NCBI GenBank assembly: GCA_903854725.1
Contig: CAINWZ010000004.1
Coordinates: forward strand, 1 to 44,654
DNA length: 44,654 bases
Direction of reading: 5' to 3'
DNA from: an uncultured Bacteroidota bacterium
GTDB taxonomy: Bacteria > Bacteroidota > Bacteroidia > Chitinophagales > Chitinophagaceae
In this document: one piece after another, positions 17,201 to 26,111 of the stretch
Layout: each line of letters begins with the position of its first letter
Position numbering within the stretch: position 1 is the first letter of the stretch
Program-made: the position numbers and the translations under genes
The notes under the pieces: generated by a model
Seen by the model: the letters and a program-made list of their open reading frames with translations, nothing else
The model's database searches: none
What the model was told of the DNA's origin: nothing

Positions 17201-18795
17201 TTTACAGCTAAGTTTACGGGGCTTAGTAACGTACTAGGTTTAAATGAAATTGTTCTTATTTCATTACTGTATGAACTTTCATTCAAACCCGAACCTATAG
17301 ATGTAATTCTGTAATATAATATTGTATTAAAAATATTATTTGCACTATCAGAATATGATCTAGAAAGAATAGTACTATCATATTTAATTGAAGGCGAGAC
17401 TGATGTGCCTTTATAGATATTCAATCTATTAACTGCTGTATTAGAAATCTGATTTAATTTAAGTAAAACAATTCCATTTCTAGAACTATCTTGATTTACA
17501 TAAGGCACAGCTGACATTGTCAATACATCACTAAAATCACTAAAAGCGCCATTAGTACTTAAGGTTCGAATCCAATAATAATAAACTGTAGAACCTGCAA
17601 TACTATTATCCAAATAAGTATTTGTACTTAATGAATCAAGAAATGTTTTAGTAGTTGGAGAAGTACCTCTATAAATCTGATATTGAACACCCGATTCCGC
17701 TACAAGATCCCAATTTAATCTTACAGAACCTCCTTCCTTATTAATACTAAAATTTGTTGGAGTAGCTACTAAATTGGGCGTTCCTGTTAATTCATTACCA
17801 AAAGATCCTACGGAGTCTCCAGTAGAACCTGCAAACACCCACTTCATCCTATAATAATAGTTGACGCCATTTGTTAATAAACTTGAATCAATTAAAGAAT
17901 TTACGCTCACATCTGAAACTGTTGCTAGTTCTGTTATCAATGAATTATCCGGGATAGTACTTGTGCTTCTATAAATTTTATATTTTTTTACAGCAGTATC
18001 AGTAGTCGAAGTCCACAATAAAGTATTTTTCTTATTTCCTGATTCTATGTTACTTAACTGTGGCCCTGGCTTAAAAAGACCTAGAATTTCAGCATCAGAT
18101 AATGCTCTATTCCATATTCCAACATCATCAAGCTTACCATTAAATGCGTCATATGAAGGTTTATTAAATCGTCCCATACTAAATTGTTGCTCAAGTTTAG
18201 CGGAACCTGAAGTACTTCTAGTATTTATTAATTGCCCATTAATATACAACTTTGCTGTAGCACCATTAAAAGTATAAGCAATATGATACCAAGACCTATC
18301 ATCCAAGTCTGATCCCCAATTATAATCTCGATGATTTATTCCAGCAGAGGCATGCTCTATAAAAATTCTTTTTTCGCCATTTGCCCAACCTAAGACAAAA
18401 TGACCACCATTAGCATCATTCTCTTTACTTCCATCTCCAAACTGGAAAACCCTCGGGGATGCACAACCATCACCTTCTCTATAAATCCAAAAAGCAAATG
18501 TTACCTTGCCAGAGGTATTTATGGTTGTAGTATTTACAGTTGATAAAATATGAGGCTGGCAACTTATTCCAGAAACATAGTAAGCACTATTTGCATTCCC
18601 TTTCCTATCAGTAGTTAATGTTGCACCATTTACGGTTCCATTATTTCCATTTATACTTCCATCATTAGCATTTCCATTAAATGGATACCAAGCCACTAAA
18701 CCTGAAGTGGGAACTGATTGAGAATGTAAACTTGAAAAGGTTAAAAAACAAATTGCAATTGCAATAACTCGATTATAAAACCTGTAATTTCCCAT
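14221..18795 (-). CDS. Large secreted multidomain T9SS cargo protein
   Basis: A 1524-residue extracellular protein. A signal peptide (1-26) is followed by a LamG/concanavalin-like domain (about 30-240, with LVAWYPFNGNANDGS). About five fibronectin-III-like repeats (about 245-700) recur with a KIYRxT or IYxGT strand. A PKD-like domain follows (about 700-795, ASGSKDLDGSIVDYKW). Next is a PQQ-type beta-propeller (about 795-1130; repeats such as NLYVGTNAGKFYKIDPTNGTIKW), then Ig-like segments. The C-terminus (about 1440-1524: LTPNPFTNYLNFDF, then GIYLVKVSSDDGK) is a type A T9SS sorting domain, so the protein is exported by T9SS and probably anchored at or released from the surface. No catalytic motif is evident. 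It may bind glycans or act in adhesion. It is AT-rich with many Asn and Ser codons. Confidence 0.9.
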   Translation of the reverse strand: MGNYRFYNRVIAIAICFLTFSSLHSQSVPTSGLVAWYPFNGNANDGSINGNNGTVNGATLTTDRKGNANSAYYVSGISCQPHILSTVNTTTINTSGKVTFAFWIYREGDGCASPRVFQFGDGSKENDANGGHFVLGWANGEKRIFIEHASAGINHRDYNWGSDLDDRSWYHIAYTFNGATAKLYINGQLINTRSTSGSAKLEQQFSMGRFNKPSYDAFNGKLDDVGIWNRALSDAEILGLFKPGPQLSNIESGNKKNTLLWTSTTDTAVKKYKIYRSTSTIPDNSLITELATVSDVSVNSLIDSSLLTNGVNYYYRMKWVFAGSTGDSVGSFGNELTGTPNLVATPTNFSINKEGGSVRLNWDLVAESGVQYQIYRGTSPTTKTFLDSLSTNTYLDNSIAGSTVYYYWIRTLSTNGAFSDFSDVLTMSAVPYVNQDSSRNGIVLLKLNQISNTAVNRLNIYKGTSVSPSIKYDSTILSRSYSDSANNIFNTILYYRITSIGSGLNESSYSNEIRTISFKPSTLLSPVNLAVKSDTICKFIWSKISNALSYKLQYSQDSLFVSNVNEQIVSDTSYTKVGLAENKNYYWRVQTQDTVHYSSWSNFNRFQTFLIPPIISAVKAGNKVDTISWSIKNTSNVKYFKIYRDTTNNPVKLLDSISKDIRSYIDTSKLILNLKYYYRIVVGNTNNIESDFSNSIYGIPFNTKPISLKLQSKTFANSGEYNLIKTSFTASGSKDLDGSIVDYKWYINDSLMNKKDSLFNYFYPQGTTQVKLVLTDNDGDKDSSSTFVNITSFQKTFQGGILGGITALSANSIFTADTTFDPINGASISKLDRSGNTTLQLIVGSKIFTTPSVSTDSSIFITSGSTLNGFNKSGVPLWSTIPLGGLTKVTPTIDSLFNRIYVGVSNKNFFAIDYKTGKVVWSYFCDAPINTSAVITGDRKLVFISQNGTLYGFDIRSDSVLTNAKWQYQLGETVSKSGAADLNHNLYFGTNAGNLIKLKLNADGKVEKLWSVSLTDSVECSPVIDANGNLYVGTNAGKFYKIDPTNGTIKWVYSTKGAITATPVISDYGSIIFATKSGNLISLDSNKQVLWQYNDNSPISANILYINNMLYVGNESGKYFAIYDNPTTSSINTSLSVSPDFKMLSSFSSAKSMAGSYQIPMSHDLEYSLLKYKNTQIPYYLIEPVPVVTKPIWGTFQGNYRRSGAQITECPSVPTIKLPNCAETMDTIKVSTNSMVNRYWIINDTVNKILKDSIITIKKSDKISLSTYNAYGCVINNSILDTIPNSFIVKPIITSASVTNSVCDGDSLKLSVSNSNKNYWNSTSGTIKNVEANSFIVKKQDSYQVLSVNTYGCKSSSDKFNFTVFSIPGIPLISRDSAGNLVSSASVGNRWYKEGALITDTLLKFKPSTPGNYSLKSIVNGCTSAMSTTYYYLVTNILELSSNEFLKLTPNPFTNYLNFDFSIKGFQKLNIDVFELASGTKVASRNGLYPGTRINLASIAGGIYLVKVSSDDGKVAYQFKMIKL

Positions 18796-18857
18796 ATAAA
18801 AACGTTTAAAAGAATTTATTTAGACAGCTATCAATAGGTAACTGAATGGGGGCACTA

Positions 18858-18865
18858 CAAAATTA
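18858..18865 (-). promoter_or_regulatory. -7 box (TAATTTTG) of the T9SS cargo gene
   Basis: CAAAATTA on the plus strand reads TAATTTTG on the minus strand, a perfect match 62 nt upstream of the start codon, implying a leader of about 55 nt. Otherwise the 149-nt gap 18796-18944 shows nothing recognisable. Confidence 0.5.
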
Positions 18866-18944
18866 CACACTTTAAAAGGGATTAAATTATAAAATATGGG
18901 TTTTTAAAAAATTAATACTAGATGTAACTACTTAACAACCAATG

Positions 18945-19583
18945 TTATTGCTTCTCAAACCATTTACAATACTTCGTTAACCCACAAGCATCACATTTAG
19001 GGCTTCTAGCCAAACAAGTATAACGACCGTGAAGTATTAACCAATGATGCGCAGTATGTACTAATGCCTGCGGTATGTTTTTTAGTAAGTCTTTCTCAAC
19101 TGCCAAGGGTGTAGATGCCGTTAAGGGCACCAATCCCAATCTCCTGCTGACTCTATATACATGTGTATCCACCGCCATATTGGGTTGCTTATCCACTACA
19201 CTGGTAATTACATTGGCCGTTTTACGACCCACACCGGGTAAAGTCACCAAGGCATCTACCGTTAGAGGTACTTCTCCATTATAATCTTGCAACAACTTAG
19301 TACTCATTCCTATTAAATGCTTCGTTTTATTATTAGGATAAGAAATACTTTTTACAAGCGCGAATAAATCATCAAAATGAGCTTGCGCCATTTTTTGAGG
19401 GGTAGGATATTTTGTAAAAATAGCAGGGGTTGTTAAGTTGACACGCTTATCAGTACACTGAGCAGATAATATGACAGCTACCAATAATTGAAAGGGATTA
19501 TCATATAGCAACTCTGTTTCAGCAATGGGAACATGTTGCTGAAAGTAAGCTAGGACTCCCTGATAGCGTTCTTTCTTTGTCAT
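18945..19583 (-). CDS. nth: Endonuclease III
   Basis: A 212-residue DNA glycosylase/AP lyase that removes oxidised pyrimidines in base excision repair. The helix-hairpin-helix LPGVGRKTANV (115-125) contains catalytic K121, and the catalytic aspartate is D139 in VDTHVYRVSRRLG. The four cysteines near the C-terminus have the spacing C-x6-C-x2-C-x5-C, which binds a [4Fe-4S] cluster. Length is standard. The start ATG (19581-19583) overlaps the TAA of the upstream FtsB/DivIC-like gene by one base, so the two are translationally coupled. Confidence 0.96.
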   Translation of the reverse strand: MTKKERYQGVLAYFQQHVPIAETELLYDNPFQLLVAVILSAQCTDKRVNLTTPAIFTKYPTPQKMAQAHFDDLFALVKSISYPNNKTKHLIGMSTKLLQDYNGEVPLTVDALVTLPGVGRKTANVITSVVDKQPNMAVDTHVYRVSRRLGLVPLTASTPLAVEKDLLKNIPQALVHTAHHWLILHGRYTCLARSPKCDACGLTKYCKWFEKQ

Positions 19584-19897
19584 TATTTTGTAGCAGTGTG
19601 CAAAGTATCTTCAAACAAATACACTTCTTCTCCTTCGCGACGTAATAAATATCTTTCGCGGGCAAACTTTTCTATGGCAGCAGGATTATTCTGCAAGTTG
19701 TCAAGCTGTTTTTTTGTAAGGTCAATTTCTTTTTGATAATATTTTTTTGCATCCTCCACTTTTCTTAATTCCGTTGCTCTTTCTTTTTGTTGGAAAAAAT
19801 CTCTTTGATCAAAAAACAACATCCACACAATAAATACAATCGTTACCATAAAGTATCGATTGGTTACCACTGGGAATATCTTATGTAGAAATTTCAT
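19583..19897 (-). CDS. FtsB/DivIC-like septum formation initiator protein
   Basis: A 104-residue bitopic membrane protein: a short cytoplasmic N-terminus, one membrane helix (about residues 15-30), a coiled coil (QKERATELRKVEDAKKYYQKE and on), then the conserved short segment with FARERYLLRREGEEVYLFED. This is the layout of FtsB/DivIC, which joins FtsL and FtsQ in the divisome. The start at 19897 (MKFLHKIFP) is chosen over an upstream in-frame ATG at 19924 because it gives a normal topology. It lies downstream of eno but beyond the eno terminator, and overlaps nth by one base. Confidence 0.87.
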   Translation of the reverse strand: MKFLHKIFPVVTNRYFMVTIVFIVWMLFFDQRDFFQQKERATELRKVEDAKKYYQKEIDLTKKQLDNLQNNPAAIEKFARERYLLRREGEEVYLFEDTLHTATK

Positions 19898-19971
19898 ATT
19901 TACGCGTTGCCGTAAAATTAACATAGTTCTAATAATACGCCAATATTAATTTACGCTTGACTATTGGGATT

Positions 19972-20001
19972 AAAAAAAGAGGAGCCCCTGGGGACTCCTC
20001 T
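19972..20001 (-). terminator. Intrinsic terminator of eno
   Basis: AGAGGAG (19978-19984) and CTCCTCT (19995-20001) enclose CCCCTGGGGA. On the minus strand the stem is followed by a run of seven T (19972-19978 on the plus strand is A). It lies 24 nt after the eno stop codon. Confidence 0.88.
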
Positions 20002-20025
20002 ACTAATATTACGAAAGCGGGTAGT

Positions 20026-21324
<1,299 letters not shown>

Positions 21325-21385
21325 TTAAAAATTTATGATCTATTTGATTTGTTTAAAAAGGAGACTGCAATTTACACCCTTTTTT

Positions 21386-22090
21386 TTAATGGGTAAGCAT
21401 TTTGAAAATTTCTTCTAAACTGCCTTGATGTTTTTCCAATAATTGGCTGATAGGCTCATCTGCCACTAGCTTTCCCTGGTGCAATACTAACACTCGATCA
21501 CATATTGCCGTTACCTCTTGTAAGATATGTGTTGAAAATAAAATCATGGTATTGGCACTTAATGATTGTATCAATTGTCTTATTTCAATTAATTGATTAG
21601 GGTCTAAACCAGCAGTGGGCTCATCTAATAATATCAATTGAGGTTGATGCATAATGGCAGCCGCAATGCCCAATCTTTGCTTATACCCTTTTGATAAAGC
21701 TGTAATTTTTTTATGTTGCATAGCACCTAAACCAGTTTGCTCAATAACTTCATTGATACGTTTTGTTCCATTTTCTATAAGATGTACACTTGCTAAAAAT
21801 TGTAAATATTCTTTTACATATAATTCTTGATAGAGTGCATTTGTTTCCGGCAAATAGCCAATCATTTTTTTTACAGCAGTTGCATTTTGTTGCACTTCAA
21901 TATTATTGAGTCGAATAGTTCCTTTGTCGGCTGGAAAGAAACCTGCAAGCATTTTTAAAGTGGTACTTTTCCCTGCTCCATTGGGTCCCAAAAAGCCTAC
22001 AATTTCTCCAGGCTTCAGTTGGAAAGAAACATCATTGACGGCAATTTGATTGCCGTAATTTTTACAAAGAGAATCGACTACTAATGACAT
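21386..22090 (-). CDS. ABC transporter ATP-binding protein
   Basis: A 234-residue ABC ATPase. Walker A GPNGAGKST is at 35-43, the Q-loop region at about 80-85 (LPETNALY), the signature LSKGYKQRLG at 132-141, Walker B LILLDEP at 152-158, and the H-loop histidine in STHIL (186-190). It resembles the CcmA/GldA-like ATPases of ABC-2 exporters in Bacteroidota but is shorter than typical GldA (about 300), lacking most of the C-terminal extension. No permease gene is adjacent, so the partner must be elsewhere. The promoter box ends 4 nt before the ATG, suggesting a leaderless mRNA. Confidence 0.9.
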   Translation of the reverse strand: MSLVVDSLCKNYGNQIAVNDVSFQLKPGEIVGFLGPNGAGKSTTLKMLAGFFPADKGTIRLNNIEVQQNATAVKKMIGYLPETNALYQELYVKEYLQFLASVHLIENGTKRINEVIEQTGLGAMQHKKITALSKGYKQRLGIAAAIMHQPQLILLDEPTAGLDPNQLIEIRQLIQSLSANTMILFSTHILQEVTAICDRVLVLHQGKLVADEPISQLLEKHQGSLEEIFKMLTH

Positions 22091-22094
22091 AGAT

Positions 22095-22123
22095 CAAAAG
22101 TACTTATATAAAATGATTTCCAA
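22095..22123 (-). promoter_or_regulatory. Promoter of the ABC ATPase gene (TTG-18-TACTTTTG)
   Basis: On the minus strand, TACTTTTG (22095-22102) is a perfect -7 box with a TTG (22121-22123) 18 nt upstream, close to the ideal Bacteroidota spacing. Only 4 nt separate the box from the start codon. Confidence 0.72.
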
Positions 22124-22152
22124 TAAGAGACGCTGTTAAATTCTTTTTATAA

Positions 22153-22404
22153 TTAATCTAATTCTGCCGAAGATTCTGGCAAATGATCATATTCCCCATT
22201 ACTTGCGTATTTCCCAAAAATAAAAAATCCCACACAAATAGGTGTGAAAATTAATAATATAATAACCCATTGTAATATTACATTAGACTGAACAGCAGCC
22301 GATGCTTTGGATATTTTTTCATACGCCTCATATAATAAAAACAAAATAATGATAGGCGCTATTAACATCCACAGATATCCAAACATTTTTTTTACAGTAT
22401 TCAT
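22153..22404 (-). CDS. Small two-helix membrane protein next to the MHS transporter
   Basis: An 83-residue protein with two hydrophobic helices (about 8-25 and 43-64) joined by a short polar loop, ending in an acidic tail (EYDHLPESSAELD). It follows the MHS transporter gene by 50 nt on the same strand, so the two are probably cotranscribed. From memory, small proteins of this look sit beside MHS-type transporters in other Bacteroidota (possibly the family labelled DUF6814), but I could not check this. A transporter accessory subunit is a reasonable guess, not a shown function. Confidence 0.8.
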   Translation of the reverse strand: MNTVKKMFGYLWMLIAPIIILFLLYEAYEKISKASAAVQSNVILQWVIILLIFTPICVGFFIFGKYASNGEYDHLPESSAELD

Positions 22405-22454
22405 AATATTTTTTTAATTTATTAAACCAAATTTGCTAAATGAAAATAGCAATA

Positions 22455-24059
22455 TTAGTCCATCACATTTTTATCGATTTTATTAGATAAATAAATAAGT
22501 CCAATTACAAAACATACCGAGGCAACTCCAATGGGGTACCAAAGCCCTGCTAAGGAATCTCCCATAGGATGCGCTGAGTCTTTCGTAAACTCTACAATTA
22601 AAGTTCCTAAGAATGGAACCAATCCACCAAAGACGCCATTGCCAATATGATAAGGTAGCGACATTGAAGTATATCTAATTTTTGTAGGGAACATCTCTAC
22701 TAAGAAAGCAGCAATAGGTCCATACACCATTGTAACATACACAATTTGAATAAACACTAACCAAATCATATCCCAATAAGCAGCATGGCCCAATGTTTTC
22801 TCAATCACCAAGTTTGGTTTGGGAGATTGATATTGTATCATATCTGGATTGACTAATGTAATAGGCCTTGACTCATCTCTTACTGCCTTAAGTATAATAG
22901 TATCTGTTCTGAAATATTTAAAAACGGATCCGTCATAATAGGTAGTATCCGCTTCTTGCTTTATATACATTTTTGTTTTATCCTTCGTATCAAAAATAGG
23001 AAAGCTAGTTTTTATATTCGTTAGCCTTGCGTCCACAATTTTTGTACGATTGGCTGCATTAGTTATATTTATAAATTCCTTATAGATGGGGCGATAAGTA
23101 AGTACCGCTGCCAACATGCCAATTAACATGATCCATTTTCTTCCTACTTTATCACTCAGCCATCCAAATAAAACGAAACAAGGCGTGGCCATTAAGATGG
23201 CTATCAACATAATATTTCGGGATTGCACAAACTCTACTTTACAAACTGTTTCAATAAAACTTTGTGCATAAAATTGTCCGGTATACCAAACTACTCCCTG
23301 TCCCATTACCGCGCCAAATAAGGCCAACAATACCATTTTAAAATTTCCCTTGTGCCCAAAACTTTCTTTCAATGGATTCACTGAAGTTTTACCTTCTGAT
23401 TTTAATTTGGTAAACATAGGTGATTCGCTCATCCGCATTCTTATTAAAACAGAAACACCTACTAATAGAATGGAAATCCAAAAAGGATATCTCCATCCAC
23501 CCCATTCTGCACTAAAATTTTCAACCCCTTGATTGGTTCTTATTAATATAATTATACCTAAGGCTAAAAATAAACCTAAAGTGGCAGTGGTCTGTATCCA
23601 ACTTGTCCAAAAACCTCTTTGACCTGCTGGTGCATGTTCTGCAACATAAGTAGCAGCCCCTCCATACTCTCCCCCCAATGCTAAACCTTGTAATAAACGT
23701 AGGATTAATACTAAAATAGGTGCCGCCCATCCAATAGTAGCATATCCTGGCACCAAGCCAATAGCAAAAGTGGAGCCTCCCATTATGATTAATGTCAGCA
23801 AAAATGTGTGCTTACGTCCTATTAAATCACCCAGCCTGCCAAACACCAATGCCCCAAAAGGTCGTACTATAAAACCGGCAGCAAAAATAGCCAATGTACT
23901 CAAAAGTGCTGCTGTGCCTGCATCTGCAGGAAAAAATTGCTTCGAAATAATGGTCGCTAACATCCCAAAAATGTAAAAATCATACCACTCAATTAAGGTG
24001 CCCACCGATGAAGCGCCTATCACAAAAGCAATATTATTTTGTTTTTTTTCCTGACTCAT
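22455..24059 (-). CDS. MFS transporter, metabolite:H+ symporter (MHS) type, with large insert
   Basis: A 534-residue major facilitator of the MHS group, which imports organic acids or related metabolites with protons. Diagnostic segments are GTLIEWYDFYIFG (20-32), RPFGALVFGRLGDLIGRKH (66-84), and RLLQGLALGGEYGGAA (121-136). The usual MHS length is about 430-450; the excess is a polar block at about 326-428 between predicted helices, rich in charged and Thr residues. It is in frame and has no stop, so it is a genuine insert. It diverges from acs, which suggests the substrate is acetate, propionate or another acid activated by Acs. Confidence 0.9.
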   Translation of the reverse strand: MSQEKKQNNIAFVIGASSVGTLIEWYDFYIFGMLATIISKQFFPADAGTAALLSTLAIFAAGFIVRPFGALVFGRLGDLIGRKHTFLLTLIIMGGSTFAIGLVPGYATIGWAAPILVLILRLLQGLALGGEYGGAATYVAEHAPAGQRGFWTSWIQTTATLGLFLALGIIILIRTNQGVENFSAEWGGWRYPFWISILLVGVSVLIRMRMSESPMFTKLKSEGKTSVNPLKESFGHKGNFKMVLLALFGAVMGQGVVWYTGQFYAQSFIETVCKVEFVQSRNIMLIAILMATPCFVLFGWLSDKVGRKWIMLIGMLAAVLTYRPIYKEFINITNAANRTKIVDARLTNIKTSFPIFDTKDKTKMYIKQEADTTYYDGSVFKYFRTDTIILKAVRDESRPITLVNPDMIQYQSPKPNLVIEKTLGHAAYWDMIWLVFIQIVYVTMVYGPIAAFLVEMFPTKIRYTSMSLPYHIGNGVFGGLVPFLGTLIVEFTKDSAHPMGDSLAGLWYPIGVASVCFVIGLIYLSNKIDKNVMD

Positions 24060-24112
24060 ATTTTATTTGTTTGCAAGTGAGTATTCAAGTTAAATATTTA
24101 AACTGAAAAATG

Positions 24113-24120
24113 TAAATTTG
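24113..24120 (+). promoter_or_regulatory. -7 box (TAAATTTG) of acs
   Basis: A perfect TAnnTTTG match 22 nt before the acs ATG. A partial palindrome, AGTT-AAATATTTA-AACT, sits at 24089-24105, where a -33 element or an operator could lie in the 83-nt divergent region. Confidence 0.6.
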
Positions 24121-24142
24121 GTAATCATTATTTATTCAATCA

Positions 24143-26086
24143 ATGGCTATGAGTTACCCTTATCAAATTAAAACCTTAGAAGCTTATCACGAAGCTTATA
24201 AAAATAGTATCGATCATCCTGAAAAATTTTGGAGTGAGATTGCCGAAAATTTTACCTGGCGTAAAAAGTGGGATAAAGTCTTAGACTGGAATTTTACTGA
24301 ACCCAAAGTAGAATGGTTTAAAGGAGGAAAATTAAATATTACAGAAAATTGTATCGATAGGCATTTAGCAAAAAATGGAGATAAGCCTGCCATTATTTGG
24401 GAACCCAATGATCCTTCAGAACATCATCGCATTATAACTTATAAGCAACTACATTTAAAAGTTTGTCAGTTTGCACAAGTGCTACTTAATAATGGTGTGC
24501 AAAAAGGAGACCGTGTATGTATATATATGGGTATGATTCCCGAACTCGCCATTGCTGTATTAGCTTGCGCACGTATTGGCGCAATTCATAGTGTTATTTT
24601 TGGAGGCTTTTCGGCACAAAGTATTGCAGATAGATTAGAAGATGCTAAAGCTGAATTTATCATTACCTGCGATGGAGCGTATAGAGGTGCTAAAGACATT
24701 CCTTTAAAATCGGTGATTGACGATGCACTCATTGGAAATAAAACCATACAGCGTGTAATTGTTTGTACCAGAACAAGAACTGCTGTATCTATGATTAAAG
24801 GTCGTGATGTATGGTGGGAAGATGAGATAAAAAAAGTTGAATCGCAAGGGATCACCCATGTGGATGCTGTAGCAATGGACGCCGAAGATCCTTTATTTAT
24901 TTTATACACTTCGGGTTCTACTGGTAAACCAAAAGGGGTTGTGCATAGTACCGCTGGTTACATGGTCTACACTAATTATACTTTTGTAAATGTTTTTCAA
25001 TATCAACCCAACTATCTTTTTTTCTGCACTGCAGATATTGGTTGGATTACAGGACATAGTTATATTGTTTATGCACCCTTAAGTGCAGGAGGTACTTCTC
25101 TTATGTTTGAAGGGATTCCCACTTTTCCAGATGCAGGAAGATTTTGGGAAATCATTGATAAATTCAAAGTAAACATTTTATATACAGCTCCTACTGCCAT
25201 TAGATCTTTAATGGGCTTTGGTTTAGGACCAGTGCAAGGTCATGATTTAAGTAGTTTGAAAGTATTGGGTACAGTGGGTGAACCCATTAATGAAGAAGCT
25301 TGGCATTGGTATGATGAAAATATTGGAAAGAAAAAATGTCCAATAGTTGATACCTGGTGGCAAACTGAAACAGGGGGTATCATGATTTCCAATATGGCAG
25401 GTATCACGCCAGGTAAACCTGGTTGGGCGACATATCCAATGCCAGGCGTTGCCACCGTTTTAGTGGATGACAAAGGAGACGAAGTAACTACGATGGAAGA
25501 TGGTTTATTCCGCGGCAATTTATGTATCACGCAACCTTGGCCAGCCACGATAAGAACTACCTACGGTGATCATGAAAGATGTAGAACCAATTATTTTGCA
25601 ACCTATCCTAATTTATATTTTACAGGAGACGGCGCTTTAAAAAATGAATTGGGGCAAATAAGAATTACGGGGCGTGTGGATGATGTATTAAATGTAAGCG
25701 GTCATAGAATTGGAACAGCAGAAGTAGAGAATGCCATTAATATGCATGCAGGTGTAGTAGAAAGTGCAGTGGTGGGATATCCGCATGATGTAAAAGGACA
25801 AGGCATTTATGCTTATGTAATTTATACAGGCTCCCATGGTCAAGACACGCATGGCACTGCAGACATTATCAGAAAAGATATTTTACAAACTGTAACAAGA
25901 ATAATTGGCCCCATTGCCAAACCAGATAAAATCCAATTTGTTTCAGGACTTCCTAAAACACGTTCTGGAAAAATTATGCGTCGTATACTTCGCAAAGTAG
26001 CAGAAGGCGAATTGAAAAGTTTAGGAGATACTTCAACGCTGCTTGATCCAGCTGTTGTGGATGAAATAGTTAAAGGAGTATTGTAA
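24143..26086 (+). CDS. acs: Acetyl-CoA synthetase
   Basis: A 647-residue AMP-forming acetate-CoA ligase. The N-terminal ACAS segment leads into the AMP-binding domain with the phosphate-binding loop YTSGSTGKPKG. TADIGWITGHSYIVYAPL and TWWQTETGG are acetate-pocket motifs, with the tryptophan that limits substrate size. The C-terminal PKTRSGKIMRR contains catalytic lysine K610, the usual site of acetylation control. Length is standard. ATG at 24143 or 24149 could serve; the first is reported. It diverges from the MHS transporter, forming a likely acid uptake and activation pair. It converges with the POT transporter gene over a 25-nt gap. Confidence 0.97.
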   Translation: MAMSYPYQIKTLEAYHEAYKNSIDHPEKFWSEIAENFTWRKKWDKVLDWNFTEPKVEWFKGGKLNITENCIDRHLAKNGDKPAIIWEPNDPSEHHRIITYKQLHLKVCQFAQVLLNNGVQKGDRVCIYMGMIPELAIAVLACARIGAIHSVIFGGFSAQSIADRLEDAKAEFIITCDGAYRGAKDIPLKSVIDDALIGNKTIQRVIVCTRTRTAVSMIKGRDVWWEDEIKKVESQGITHVDAVAMDAEDPLFILYTSGSTGKPKGVVHSTAGYMVYTNYTFVNVFQYQPNYLFFCTADIGWITGHSYIVYAPLSAGGTSLMFEGIPTFPDAGRFWEIIDKFKVNILYTAPTAIRSLMGFGLGPVQGHDLSSLKVLGTVGEPINEEAWHWYDENIGKKKCPIVDTWWQTETGGIMISNMAGITPGKPGWATYPMPGVATVLVDDKGDEVTTMEDGLFRGNLCITQPWPATIRTTYGDHERCRTNYFATYPNLYFTGDGALKNELGQIRITGRVDDVLNVSGHRIGTAEVENAINMHAGVVESAVVGYPHDVKGQGIYAYVIYTGSHGQDTHGTADIIRKDILQTVTRIIGPIAKPDKIQFVSGLPKTRSGKIMRRILRKVAEGELKSLGDTSTLLDPAVVDEIVKGVL

Positions 26087-26111
26087 CTTTTAATTAAGTC
26101 AATATAAAATA

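Noticed and set aside
22776..23084. Frameshift or IS insertion in the MHS transporter
   Set aside because: The frame stays open through the block, there are no terminal repeats, and the following helices match MHS proteins.
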